NCBI GenBank assembly: GCA_039654915.1
Contig: CM077594.1
Coordinates: 93,634,893-93,698,892, forward strand
Reading direction: 5' to 3'
Length of the DNA stretch: 64,000 bases
From: Aquilaria yunnanensis
Lineage: Eukaryota; Streptophyta; Magnoliopsida; Malvales; Thymelaeaceae
A model generated the notes under the pieces. The model was not told the origin of the DNA. It searched no databases and was given only the letters and a program-made list of their open reading frames with translations. Shown in pieces: positions 1-10,713 of the stretch. The position numbers and the translations under genes are program-made. Within the stretch, counting starts at the first letter, position 1; the number at the start of each line of letters is the position of its first letter.

Positions 1-399
1 AGGAAGAATCAAAGAGGGAAATTGTGATGTCATAACAGATTCTATTCATGCTGTGGACACAGCTTGAGTATGGGGCAGAGGATGTTAAAAAGACAAAGGA
101 AGATATTGCTAATGTTATAAATGAGGGTGAAGATAGCTAGAGCAGTAAGGATAAGGATTATAAAGGTGGGGATTAGTTTGATTCACAAAGCTACAAAACT
201 GAATTTAAGGATTCAGATGATGAAATATTGTAACAGGATAAGTGTATGAATGTTAATGTTATGGTTGATAAAGAGATTGGTGGAATATAGGGAAGACCTA
301 GTGAGGAAGAAAATGTTGGTGGTTTAGAACAGCCTAGCAAGTCTAAAGACGGTGCTTCTGATGTATCTAACAAGTGTATTGGTTACATATTTGATGAAA

Positions 400-2345
400 G
401 AGACTCAGAGTATAGTGATTCCAGTGAAGGAGTTTTGGAGAGTATGCATCAAGATAATGATGAAGAGGATACAAGTTTCCCTATTTATAATGTTGAAACT
501 GACATAAGAGACCCAAAATTGAAGTTGAAGATGGTTTTCCCTTCTTTGAGGTATTGAAAAAAACTTTGATAAGCTACTCTATCAAGCATGGATATGGTAT
601 TGAATTTACTAAGAATGATAAGAAACGGTTAAGGTTTATATGTCAGTCAGGGTGCCATTTTTTGTTGATTGCTGGTAAGCATAGAGATGGACCAAAGGTC
701 TAGATCAAAACATTGGACCCTCAACATTCATGTGCACAGGTTTTAAGGAATAAATGGGCTACATATGACTAGATTGCAGATGAATATTTAGAAGTGATAA
801 AATCTCACCCTAACATACCAATATCAGCCTTTGTTGACTATATACGAAGGGACTTCAACATTAAAGTCCATAGGTCCAAGGCAAGAAGGGGGAAGACTCT
901 TTGCTTTGATGAGGCTAAGGGGGGGATGAACAGATGCAATATGTTAAACTTCTTGACTATGGGAGGAATTGAGCAGAACAAATGATCAAATAGTTTTCAT
1001 ATTGGGGTTAGATAATTTATTTTTCTAAAGGTGTTTCATATGTATTAGTGGCAGTAAGAATAGATTTTTAGGTGGTTGTAGACCTATTATAAGCCTTGAT
1101 GATTGTTTTTTGAAGGGGAGATATGGGCGACAAATGCTAACACTAATAAAAATTAATGCTAATGACTACATATGGCCTATTGCCTATGCAGTAGTTGAGA
1201 CAGAATCTAGAAAGTCTTGGGGGTGATTTCTATATCTCCTCGGTCAAGCACTTGGAATCACTAACTATAAGTATTTGAATTTCACGTCAGACAGACAAAA
1301 GGTATGATTCATGTTTAGTAGTGTTGATTAATTAACATGTTCTGGTTTATTAATGGCTTAATTGAATGACTATAAGGTTTAATTCCTGCTATTGAAGAAC
1401 ACTTTCTTGATGCTGAGAAAAGATTCTGTGTGCGACACTTATACAATAATTTCAAGACAAGCTACCCAAGAAAAACATTGAGGGATACAGCCCAGTCTGC
1501 TACAGGAAGTAGTTATAAAGGTGAGTTCAAAAGGAAGATGAAATTGCTTAAGGCTTATGGTGCCAATGCATGGGCTTGCATGAATGGGGTTGATCCATCA
1601 TATTGGTCTAGGGTTTTTTTTCAGAAAGTTCCATAAATGTGATTTCCTTCTCAATAACATGTGTGAGTGTTTTAACAGATTCATACTAGACGTAAAAAGA
1701 TAAACCTATTCTAACCTTGTTAGAGATTGTTAGATGTAAATTGATGGTTAGAATTGGTAAAAAGAAGGATATAAAGAGTAGGTGGAAACGGCAGTTGTGC
1801 CCTAAAATTAAAAAAGAAAGTTGGACAAAAATATTGAAGAATCAAGGCATTATTTGCCTATAAAATATATGGGTTCAAAATACCAAGTCACAACTCCTTG
1901 TTCACAACATGTTGTAGACATAGAGCAAAGAAAATGTCCATGCAAGAAATGGGATTTAACTGGAATCCCATGTAATCATGTTTGTTCAGCCATTACTTTA
2001 TATAGAGGTAACCCTGAGGATTTTATGGAACATTATTAATTTATAGGAACATTATTAATCCCATTGAAAATGTTAAGTAACGGGAAGAAACATATCATAA
2101 CCCAATTAAACCACCTAACTATATGGTTACCAAGAGAGGTAGACCTAAGAAGAAGAAAAGAATAAAGCAGGGTGAAAGAGATAGTAACAAAATGAGGAAG
2201 ATAGGTTTGGTGGTGCACTACTCAATTTGCAAATAAAAAGGTCACAATAAAACTACTTGTAAGGATAAAGACAAGGGAACTACTAGTCAGACTAGTAGAC
2301 AGAGGAAATGCGATGCTGGAAACAGAAGCAAAGGCACTTAAATTA
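400..2345 (+). pseudogene. MuDR/mudrA-like MULE transposase, degenerate
   Basis: Several frames joined by stops and frameshifts together give the standard plant MULE transposase order. The MuDR DNA-binding region lies near 530-900 (KHGYGIEFTKNDKKRLRF, then HPNIPISAFVDYIRRDF). The DDE core lies near 1060-1640: GCRPIISLDDCFLKG with the first Asp, then a TSDRQKG segment with the second Asp, then FCVRHLYNNFK and WSRVFFQK. A SWIM zinc finger follows near 1940-1990 (CPCKKWDLTGIPCNH). A CX2CX4HX4C zinc knuckle at about 2219-2260 is broken by one stop. A likely intron sits at about 1302-1376 between SDRQKG and LIPAIEEHF, but the reading phase is now off by one base. In-frame stops occur at many points, for example in the DNA-binding region. 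The protein would bind TIRs and cut and paste the element. This copy cannot be active. Confidence 0.85.
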
Positions 2346-3410
2346 AGTCATATAGGAAAAATGCCATAAGAATGGAAAATTGTTTTTGTACCATAACTCA
2401 TGTTACAATATGGACTCTACTTTTATTTACAAATTGCTTCTTTGTATCCAATTTGGGAGTTCAGAACAAGGGCAATCTAGTGGTGCTAACCTTGGTGCCA
2501 ACATAAATGCAAGCCAGACACATAAGGGAACTGGAAGTGCTTTCATTTTCACAAGAATTGAATATGTATGTTTAGTCTTTCACTTGTTTTTTTTTTTTTT
2601 AGCTCTTCTACTTGCCCACTAGGACTTGATTCAATGATAGGAAACATGATGCTATGCAGGTCAGTCAGACTTAGATACAGAGTAACCAATTCAACCAGAG
2701 TCAATTAGCTAGAGATCCACCCTAACAAGGATCTACATTCATTGATAGCAAAATCTCCCAACAAAATGAGGCTTCCGAACAAACTGGAATCAGAAAAGGA
2801 AGAGGCTAGCCAAAATAATTAAGAAGCTGCCCATGGATGCCATCAAGAGCTATTTAGAACTCTATGTTGTTGCCAATGGACAAAATTTTGAATTTTGGTA
2901 TGTTATTAACTCACACATAGCATAAAACTCTTGGCCACTGTGGCAAACTTGTTTGAATTTTGGAACTTTGATGTTGGTTGTACATTTGGGTACTACCTAT
3001 TCTAACTTATTATGTTAGATGTAAATTGGCCAGCATTTGGTGGAAGACAATGAAATGCATGGACTCCTTTAACATTGTCTTATGGTTGAGATACAATTAT
3101 AAATGTGCAAAACAAAAGCATAGCATTATATGAGCAGTCATGTACAATACAGGATTTCGAAGGTGTACAACACCCACCCCTCACAGACCACTGCTTATTA
3201 AACACGGACCCATTTAAACCTCTTCGCTACTCCTTAGTTATTACCCTGCATATCTGACCCTAACCACTATATATAACTCCACCCTCCTCAGTTACTCCCC
3301 TACTCCATCTCACTCAACTCTCCTCACTAACGTATACGAAAAAAACAAACCCATGGCAAAATCAAAGCAACCTGTAAAGTCTTCTTCTTTCTTTCTAGTT
3401 CCCTAACCTT
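2346..3410. other. MULE interior between the two ORFs: transposase tail and a promoter-like stretch
   Basis: From 2450 to about 2820 there are traces of a low-complexity transposase C-terminal tail (SEQGQSSGANLGANINASQ, later GIRKGRG). Probable splice junctions lie near 2380-2460 and 2566-2658. From 2860 to 3230 nothing is recognised. A TATA-like segment follows at 3268. Confidence 0.4.
3268..3276 (+). promoter_or_regulatory. TATA-box-like motif ahead of a short ORF
   Basis: TATATATAA stands 77 bases before an ATG at 3353 in good context (AACCCATGGC). A CT-rich leader lies between them, as in plant core promoters. The ORF from 3353 runs only 17 codons (MAKSKQPVKSSSFFLVP) and then overlaps the GRF gene from the other strand. 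It may be a captured host 5' region or chance. Confidence 0.3.
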
Positions 3411-3865
3411 CTACTTCAATTTCTCCTTTCTCTCCTTAAGTCTGACCACATCTGCCTTTGTTTTCTCCAACTTCTCTGTCAATTTCTTCATTTCATCCAC
3501 TGCTTCATCCACCATTGAATAATGCCTCTTAACCATTTTCTCTAATTCATCCATTCTTTGTAGTAGACCTAGTATAATCATCTTCAAAAGCTCCAGTGTC
3601 ACCTTTTCATGCCATTGAATAAATCAACAATAATTTGGAGCCTGCATCACAAACCAGAAAAAAAAAAGTTCACATTTCATTCAAAGTCCAAAACAACAAT
3701 TATAGGTTCAAACGCACATACCTCATAATTCCTGCATCTGAAGAATCTATGTCTCGTGTTTTGCTCTGTCCAGGCAATCTTCAGCTGAGAAGAAGCACCA
3801 CATTTGCACTTCGGCCACACATTTTCTCCTTCTTTGCAGGATGAGGAACTTTCACAACTTGCCAT
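3411..3865 (-). pseudogene. GRF zinc-finger plus coiled-coil protein, two exons, one internal stop
   Basis: Exon 1 (3865 down to 3722) starts MASCESSSSCKEG and encodes the front of a GRF zinc finger: KCKCG, WTEQNTRHRFFRCRNYE. A GT at 3721-3720 and an AG at 3643-3642 define an 80-base intron with a T-rich acceptor. Exon 2 (3641 down to 3411) continues APNYC-stop-FIQWHEK, completing the CX(n)C...W pattern. About 60 residues rich in Lys, Glu and Leu follow and should form a coiled coil (LLQRMDELEKMVKRHYSM onward), ending at TAG. One TGA lies just after the last finger Cys, so the copy is probably dead. Plant genomes carry many small proteins of this GRF plus coiled-coil type; their function is unclear, and GRF fingers are thought to bind nucleic acid. 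The position, convergent with a mudrA-type gene inside the same element, suggests it is the element's second ORF. Confidence 0.65.
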
Positions 3866-4242
3866 TTTAAGTACTTTTATCACATATGGATCCATCATCC
3901 CATCTTTGGCTTTTATTCACCATTTTCTTCGCAATCCCTCTCAAATATTTTCCCTCCATTTTCTACCCATAATTTTCCATGCAAAAATAGGTCCAAAAAT
4001 TCTGTAGACTAATGCCACATCATCCCACAGTTGCTCCATGTCGTCTAAGTGGTTGTATTTTATGGCTTAAAAATGCCACATCATCATTTTTCATCTGTTT
4101 TCACAGCCAAATTAACAGAAAATACCTAATTGGGTCATGCTTATGTAGTAAAGCGATCTTGGTAGGACAAACGTGAGGTAAAGTACCATTTTGGGACAAA
4201 AAAAAAATGCTAATGGACCTATGGTAGATTTTACCCTATAAA

Positions 4243-4477
4243 TAAACAAATAAATAGACAAAAACAAACAAATAAATAAATAAATATAAATGAACAATAA
4301 CCGAATAGTTCGTGAAAATGAATGAATGAACGAGACCTTGTACGTGTTCGTTTATTTAACTAATCAAATAGAAAAATTTGTTCGTGTTCATTCGTTTAAC
4401 TAAATAAATGATCATAAATGAGCTCATGTTGAACGATTCACGAACAGTTTACCAAACACTCTATTCGTTTACACCCC
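4243..4477. mobile_element. Truncated hAT-like non-autonomous fragment
   Basis: The right end reads inward on the minus strand as TAGGGGTGTAAACGAATAG. It is followed by repeated GTTCGTGAA/AACGAACACG motifs, the style of many plant hAT-derived repeats. No matching left TIR is visible; the left side abuts the MULE end at 4236 and runs into AAATAAAT simple repeats. Confidence 0.4.
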
Positions 4478-4826
4478 TACCAGAATCATATCCTAAAAGA
4501 AAAGAAAAATGAAGAACTTACATACAAGTTGTTTAAACTCAAGTTGAATTAATTTGAAATTATTTTCTTTTTTACAATTTTTTGTCGTGAATTGGTTTCT
4601 TTTGAAAGCTAAATATGCTATATACAGTGAACAATTCATTGAATAACATTTTTTTTGTATTGTGTGAACAAATTTTTATTAATTTTATTTTTTAGGTTGA
4701 GTAAGTAAAAGGTTCATAAAAAGCTAATTACATTAAAAAAGTGTTTTTAAATGATCTTAATTCTAAAGAAAAAAAAAAGTTGTACAAATGAAAATAAACC
4801 ATCATTTATTAGTACAATTTAAGTTA
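4478..4826. other. AT-rich spacer, nothing recognised
   Basis: Low-complexity AT-rich sequence with no ORF, RNA gene or terminal repeat recognised. Confidence 0.4.
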
Positions 4827-6655
4827 GGTAAACAGTATTTGTCATTCCTAAACTAAGGCCCACATTTCATATTCATCTTGAAACTATAAAAATGCTACAT
4901 CATTTATCCTTTAACTATGAAAATGTTACACCAATTGTCCTACCGTTAATTGCAACCATTAAAATGGATGGAAAAAAATTGTAAAAAAATAGTTTTAACT
5001 TCTAAAAAATTTCTATTTGTTATAAAAATCTCAAAACTTTTATATCTTACAATAAAACCACTGCCCCATCATGACCTTCACCTCTGCTATGACTGACGCT
5101 AATCTACCACCATCACGTCCCCATCCTGCCACCGACATCTCATGTCATAGCCACCACTGATGATTAATCAATGGATAAATAAGAACAAAATGCTGAGACC
5201 CTTGAGGCCATAATGTGGCTTTTTGCTCATCGATCGTCGTCCCTCATCGCCATTTTCAGTTGCCATCTCATCGCTATAAAATTAAATATTATGGTATGCA
5301 GCTTACCACAGGTAAACAGTACACAACGCAAATATTTTCATATTTTATCAATTTTTCACACAAAATACGTGGTATATAATGGTTTTTCAGGGTATCTTAC
5401 ATACCGGTAATTTTTTATGTACATTTTGTCTAAAAACCATAATATACTGCAAATACCATAAAGTACATACTGCAGTATCTATTTTTCACAGATATGTGTG
5501 AGATTTTTTTTGGGTCATTTTAAATCAATATATCATATATAAATATAAAAAATAGTAAAATATAATTAATACACATATTTTAACATAAATATTTACTTTT
5601 ATTTTTTGGTTACTTTTTCTTTTACTTTTGCTTTCTTTTTTTTTTTTTTTTTGTATTAGAAAATGTATTATTAGTATTAAAGTATTGTTTCTTTTTCTCT
5701 CTTGTATCAATAAATTTTTTTTTTTACTGAGTAATATTTATTTTTCTTTATATATAATATTTTTTTTTATGTTTTTTGTATAACAAATATCTTCTATCAT
5801 ATGTATTTTATTTATATTTGATAAATTATGATGAGAAAAATTAGAATACATATAAAGATGTGCAAAAATAATTATTTAATTTATTTCATCTTAAAATAAT
5901 ATTCTAACATTTATTTATTGTTTTTGAAGAAAATGGCAATGATATGCGGTGTGGTATACTTAGTGGTAACGATATTTAACACCTTGTTTGTCGCACGCCC
6001 CTATTGATTAAGCGTCCTTTTCTGTAGTGCTTTCCCGTCGCGCTCCGATTTTGCCCATAGCAATCTTTTATTGTCATTTCATTTCGATACTGTCAAGACA
6101 TCTCCCTTCAATTGTGCTCCAACATCATCGTTTCTCTTCGATCGCATACTACTGAAGGAAGACGGTAATTGAGAATCGTGCTTCGCTGAATGAAGATTAT
6201 TGTGCACCGCCAAAAGGAGACAACTGCATACCTTTAGAAGAATACGACCATCAACAATATGGCAGGAAAATAGGGGAGGTGGGCTCATAAATAAGGAGGT
6301 CAGCTTGGAATCAATGACAGAAGACATGACTGAATGGGTGAAGCAAAGGATGGTGGCGGTCATAGAGGAAGAAAGACAGTTAGAAGGTGGCTTTACTGTA
6401 AGATGTAAAAGTTTTGATGTCATTATGACAAATGGAAGGTTTTTAAGGGTTAAAACTAGTTTTTTAAGTTTTTTTTCCGTTCATTTTAATAGTTATAGTT
6501 AATGATTGGATGATTGGTGTAATAATTTCATAGTTAAAGGATAAATGGTGTGACATTTTGTAGTTCTAGTTAAAGGATTGGATGATTGGTGTAACAATTT
6601 CATAGTTAAAGGATAAATATGTGTTTTAGTTCAGAGACAACGGATGCTGTTTACC
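4827..6655. mobile_element. Non-autonomous MULE with 9-bp TSD
   Basis: The left end GGTAAACAGTATTTGTCATT and the right end, read inverted as GGTAAACAGCATCCGTTGTC, begin TIRs of roughly 120-150 bases. These share blocks such as TTTATCCTTTAACTATGAAA and TTACACCAAT. The flanks are ATTTAAGTT at 4817-4825 (then A) and ATTTAAGTT at 6656-6664 (then T), a perfect 9-bp match of the size MULEs make. The interior carries an AT-rich repeat (5274-5982) and GC-richer stretches at 5040-5270 and 6000-6430 that may be captured host sequence. A 100-114 codon frame is open on both strands at 6079-6502 but matches nothing I recognise. Confidence 0.75.
5274..5982. repeat. AT-rich inverted-end repeat, copy A
   Basis: First of three related copies. 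It shares with copy C a block of over 60 bases that includes TTGATAAATTATGATGAGAA (5791-5857 here, 7805-7871 there), then AAATAATATTCTAACATTTA. The ends carry inverted GTGTTAAATATCGTTACC-like and TTAAATATTATGGTA motifs. Probably a MITE, inserted in the 4827-6655 MULE. Confidence 0.5.
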
Positions 6656-6839
6656 ATTTAAGTTTAAATGAATTGGCCAACCTTAATCATGTTTAATAAC
6701 ATAATTAGAATTTAACAATTTAAATCAAAACAAAATCTGCAAAGAGTAATTCACCTAAAAAGAAAGGACCTTAACCTCTCTTTGTTCATCACCAACTCTT
6801 TTAGTGAATATTTTGTTTTCTGCAGGTATTTAGTACACG

Positions 6840-7390
6840 ATACAAAAATTTTCAAAAGTTCTCATTTTTTTCTCAAGGTATTTTACGGTAATTCACATAC
6901 TAACATTTTTTTTTTTGTATATTTTTTCAGTTTACCATGATTTAAACCATAGTTCACACCGCAGTATGTGGTTTACTGTAGTATGTGGGAGAGATAGTTT
7001 TTTTTTTCATTTATAGTTTTTTTTTCATTTTAAATCAAAGAACCTTAAATACATATTTAAAATAAAACATATAAATAATTGAACATATATTTCAATATGA
7101 ATATTAATTTTATTTTTTTATTTACAAGAGAAATTTAATTTGTAAATCATTCTGCTTTTTTCTCATGTATCAATAATTTTTTTTATTGAATATTTACTTT
7201 GTGTTATATATTCCATTTTTATGTGTTTTTGAATAAAAAATTATGCCTTTCATATATATTTTTGTTTATATTAGGAAAATTATGATGAAAATAATTGAAA
7301 TGCATATAAAAAGTAAAAAAAAAATTAAATTAATAAATTTAAAATTAAATACTAATATTTAAGTATATATTCTTTTGTAAAGGTGGTAAT
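6840..7390. repeat. AT-rich inverted-end repeat, copy B (diverged, partial)
   Basis: Same order of landmarks as copies A and C: TTTACCATGATTTAAACC and GGTTTACTG motifs, a T-run, TATCAATAATTTTTTTTATT, then AAATTATGATGAAAATAATT near 7275 and AATACTAATATTTAAG. More diverged than A and C, with no clear left end. Confidence 0.4.
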
Positions 7391-7397
7391 TATAGCG

Positions 7398-8032
7398 TTA
7401 AATATCATGGTATACCGTTTACTGCGGGTACGCGGTATACAGTCCAAATATTTTCTCATTTTGTCATTTTACCGCGTGGTATTTGACAATATACCGCATA
7501 TTACTTACTTTTTGTATGTATTTTTTCAAAAAAACTGAGGTATACCACAAATATCACGTGATACGTATCACGGTATTTTATTTTTCACAGCTATTTTTTT
7601 TCATTTTACATTAAAAATATCATAAATATTTAAAATATTAAAATATAAATAATATACATATTATAAAATTAACATTTACTTTTTTTTTGTCTATTTTCTT
7701 AATTAATATAAAAATTTAATGGATGATAGCAGCTTGAAGGTCTCTGTGGTGTTGAATAATATCCCTAAATTGAATTTTTGGCGCATACTATCACAATTGA
7801 GTATCTTCTATCATATATAGTTTATTTATATTTGATAAATTATGATGAGAAAAATTAGAATACATATAAAATGTGTAAAAATAAATTATTAAATAAATTA
7901 TGTCATCTTAAAATAATATTCTAACATTTATTTTTTTACAAAAATAGTAACAGTATGTAACGTGATATAATATGTAGTAAACCTTAAAAATTCGGGGTAT
8001 AATATATCTAGTAGTAACAGTATTCAACACCA
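7398..8032. repeat. AT-rich inverted-end repeat, copy C
   Basis: Starts GCGTTAAATATCATGGTATA and ends near CAGTATTCAACACC, which are inverted relatives of each other. It carries the same internal block as copy A at 7805-7871. About 80 bases at 7705-7790 have no counterpart in copy A and may be an insertion. Confidence 0.5.
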
Positions 8033-8966
8033 TAGTGGTAATGTTATCTGATACGGTATACAATACAACATAGTTATAGTTTACTTGATACGACATACTG
8101 GCGGGTAATGTTATAGAGTAGCCATGGCAATCAGTTTCAAACCTTGAACAATCACTAGCGATGGAATGGGACAACAAACTATTAATGCGGGCCCTTGAAA
8201 GTTGAAACCGAGACCCGGGAAATCATCCTGTCCATGTCCAAGGTCCAGATCCAGTTTGAAAACCAGACAAGTACGGAATATTGATCTCGCTAATTAAAAA
8301 AATAATAAAAACAAGAAGAAAAACAAAAATCTTCTATTCAGTTCCCGGTTATACTACTGAGCGAGAAATAAAAGTAAAAGAAGAGGGAATCAGTAGAAGA
8401 ATGGAGATGAAAGTGCAGTAAGTTAACGTAGAAATGGTTTGCGTAACACATGAAGGGCAGTCCATGTGTTTGCCAGTGACGACTGACAAGTCAACCAAGA
8501 GGATGGGCATAGATGGCTGTGTGTGTCTCTTCTCTGTGCCATTCGCAACTGCCTTGAATTGTTTAATCGCAATTTCAGTTTCCTACCCCCATCTACTCGA
8601 ACTCAGCTGTTCACCAACGTATATTTATATGTGGGTCGGTTCGGTTGGATTTGTCTTTTTTACTCTCACCAAATCTGACATACCCCTAAACAAGGGCCCT
8701 GGCTACCATGCGAAATAGGTAAGCTGTAAAATGAATGCAAATCTTATTGAAACTAGTTCCTAGTTACTGTAGCCAGTTAATATATATACATATACACACA
8801 CAAACTAAAAGAGACTTGCAATTCCCTAGAGATTTACAATATTGCAATTTGGACCACAGATGAACAATAGCTTTGTCAAGGCTTGGAAATGTAGCCTGGC
8901 CCATGAAGAAATGACATCATTTTACTATAGATCCTATGACCTATCAAGAGATGTTGTTAGCTTTAA
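8033..8966. other. Unassigned region
   Basis: Less AT-rich than its surroundings around 8180-8720. A 94-codon open frame (8434-8718, +) has no recognisable domain and no coding-like neighbours. No RNA gene or repeat recognised. Confidence 0.4.
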
Positions 8967-9463
8967 AGTCAGTTTGTTTTAATTTAAGTCAATTGACTTA
9001 TTTTTACTTTTATATCTTTTTTATTTAAAGCTAATTTCATTTAAAATCTAATATTATGTAGATACAATAATATATTTGAAATTAAATTTTTATGATGTTG
9101 TTAAATTTTTTTAAAATTTTCTTTTTTAATTCCTTAAACTAAAAAAATCATAAAAATTTAGTAAAATTATAAAAATTATATTTTTAATGGATTATTATAA
9201 CTACATAATATTGGCTTTTAATTAAAATTAATTCTAAGTAAAAAAATGAAAGAATAAAAATAAGTAATTTTAAATTCAATTGACTTAGGCCCCATTTGGG
9301 AATAGCTTTTGTCATCAGCGTTAGAGTTTTGGATAAATTATTTAACGGTTGAGATGAAAACGCTGAAGCTAAAAGCTAAAAGCTACCCTTTGATAGCTTT
9401 TTCAAAACTCTAACGCTAATCGCTGTCACTAATGCCAAACAGGGCCTTAAATTAAAATAAACT
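8967..9463. mobile_element. MITE with long inverted arms
   Basis: The left arm begins CAGTTTGTTTTAATTTAAGT. The right arm, read inverted, begins CAGTTTATTTTAATTTAA and continues after a nested insertion with AAGTCAATTGA. The arms stay similar over more than 150 bases, including AATATTATGTAG. No TSD could be fixed. The superfamily is undetermined. Confidence 0.5.
9288..9446. mobile_element. Tourist-like MITE (PIF/Harbinger type), nested
   Basis: 159 bases with TIRs GGCCCCATTTGG on the left and CCAAACAGGGCC on the right. It sits in the right arm of the 8967-9463 MITE. Comparison with the undisturbed left arm (rebuilt target GACTTAAATTAAAA) shows that only TTA is duplicated (9285-9287 and 9447-9449). 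A 3-bp TTA/TAA TSD is the Harbinger/Tourist signature. An imperfect 8-bp hAT-style TSD reading (6/8) is the weaker alternative. Confidence 0.6.
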
Positions 9464-9833
9464 GGGTGTTAATTGCTCAAATATGGGAAGCGGCGCTACT
9501 CTTCTCTTACTGATTGTCTATCATTGATATTCACTGTCGATTAGCTTAAGTCTCCAAACACTTTCCCTAGCACCGAGCTCTACATTCAACCTCGTTTGAT
9601 TGTTGCTCATTTGTGTGCGAGTCGCATATCACAAGCTCATGTATGTCTAATTATAAATGAATTCAACGCACATAAATCATTACATTTTAAATTACATGAC
9701 ATGAATGAGCCAATTTGTATTACATTTCAATTAAAGAATCAAATACTTAACTTTAACTTGAGTATTTACATTCAACTATCTCTGCTAGAGGAATTGTAAG
9801 TATTAATATAAGTCTTAATTAGACCGGTGAAAT

Positions 9834-9903
9834 ATCCTAACCTTGAAATGAGTAACATTCCTATCCTCATCCTAACCTTGAAATGAGTAGCATTCTTATC
9901 CTC
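9834..9903 (+). repeat. Short tandem duplication, period about 35 bases, two copies
   Basis: ATCCTAACCTTGAAATGAGT occurs twice, with the following CATTC[C/T]TATCCTC also conserved. No function seen. Confidence 0.7.
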
Positions 9904-10713
9904 CTAAACTTTAACATTAACCAAAAGTATGGTTGGCATATAGTATCCTCCACCCACTATAAAGAAGCTTCACTTGCTCGGAGTCATTTTGCTTCATAAT
10001 TGACCCAATCGTGTCATTTGAAGTTGGTACCAATAAATGTAGACCATAATAAAGGGCTATTACTTTAGAGACCTAAAACAATTCATGGTAGAAACACCAA
10101 ATTAGGTGACTTCCACAGGCTGGTAAAGAAAAAGAGAGACATTATGAGGAATAAGAAACAGCACCAACCATATATACATTCCCTCCACCAAAGCCAGAAA
10201 TTATTGACAAAGGAAGTTGGTGTATGATTCTTCTCTTAATCGAAGAGAAAGACCCCTCTCCTACCTTCCTAAATCAATGGAAAGTGACTCATTTTTTGAA
10301 CTTCTTTTTGTATCTTTGGTTCTCTTAGGCCCCCACCCAATGTTTTATTTTCCTCTGCCAAAAGTGAGACAAACTACTGATCCACTGAATCAAAATAAGA
10401 AAAAAAAAAAAAAAGCTTAAACAACTTTGTTTGCACAACAGGTAGTTGTTTAAGCAATGATTAAGGATTCCCCTAATAATGGCTCGAGTGATATAAGAGA
10501 AGAGACCAGGCACACATTGGTCCAGTCCCCACCTAGAAGAATCCAATAAGACCATCCTCTTTCTCCCCAAAATGAACTGAATTTTCAACTAGCACGTTTA
10601 TATGTCACAAATTAATCCACATTCTCTTGACAGTACCTAAAGAACTCTACTTTAAATAAAACAAGTGTGGCAAAAAAAACAAAAACTAAGAACAAAACTC
10701 TAGTTGTTTGTCT
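9904..10713. other. 3' flank of the ATL1-like gene
   Basis: About 800 bases downstream of the minus-strand gene. It probably includes its 3' UTR nearest 10713; no clear minus-strand AATAAA was found. Small open frames here overlap on both strands and are not convincing. A 16-base A run lies near 10399-10414. Confidence 0.4.

Larger units (their letters stand above)
1..4236. mobile_element. Mutator-like element (MULE), right part; left end outside window
   Basis: Decayed class II element. It contains a mudrA-type transposase remnant on the + strand and a convergent GRF zinc-finger ORF on the - strand. The right end is taken at 4236, where the sequence reads outward-in as GGGTAAAATCTACCATAGG on the minus strand, a typical AT-rich MULE terminus. 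The matching left terminus and the 9-bp TSD cannot be seen because the window starts inside the element. The last 230 bases hold no ORF and look like an extended TIR. Family membership rests on the encoded protein. The exact right boundary is an inference. Confidence 0.7.

Noticed and set aside
8434..8718. 94-codon plus-strand frame
   Set aside because: Composition not clearly coding, no recognisable motif, and no supporting neighbours.
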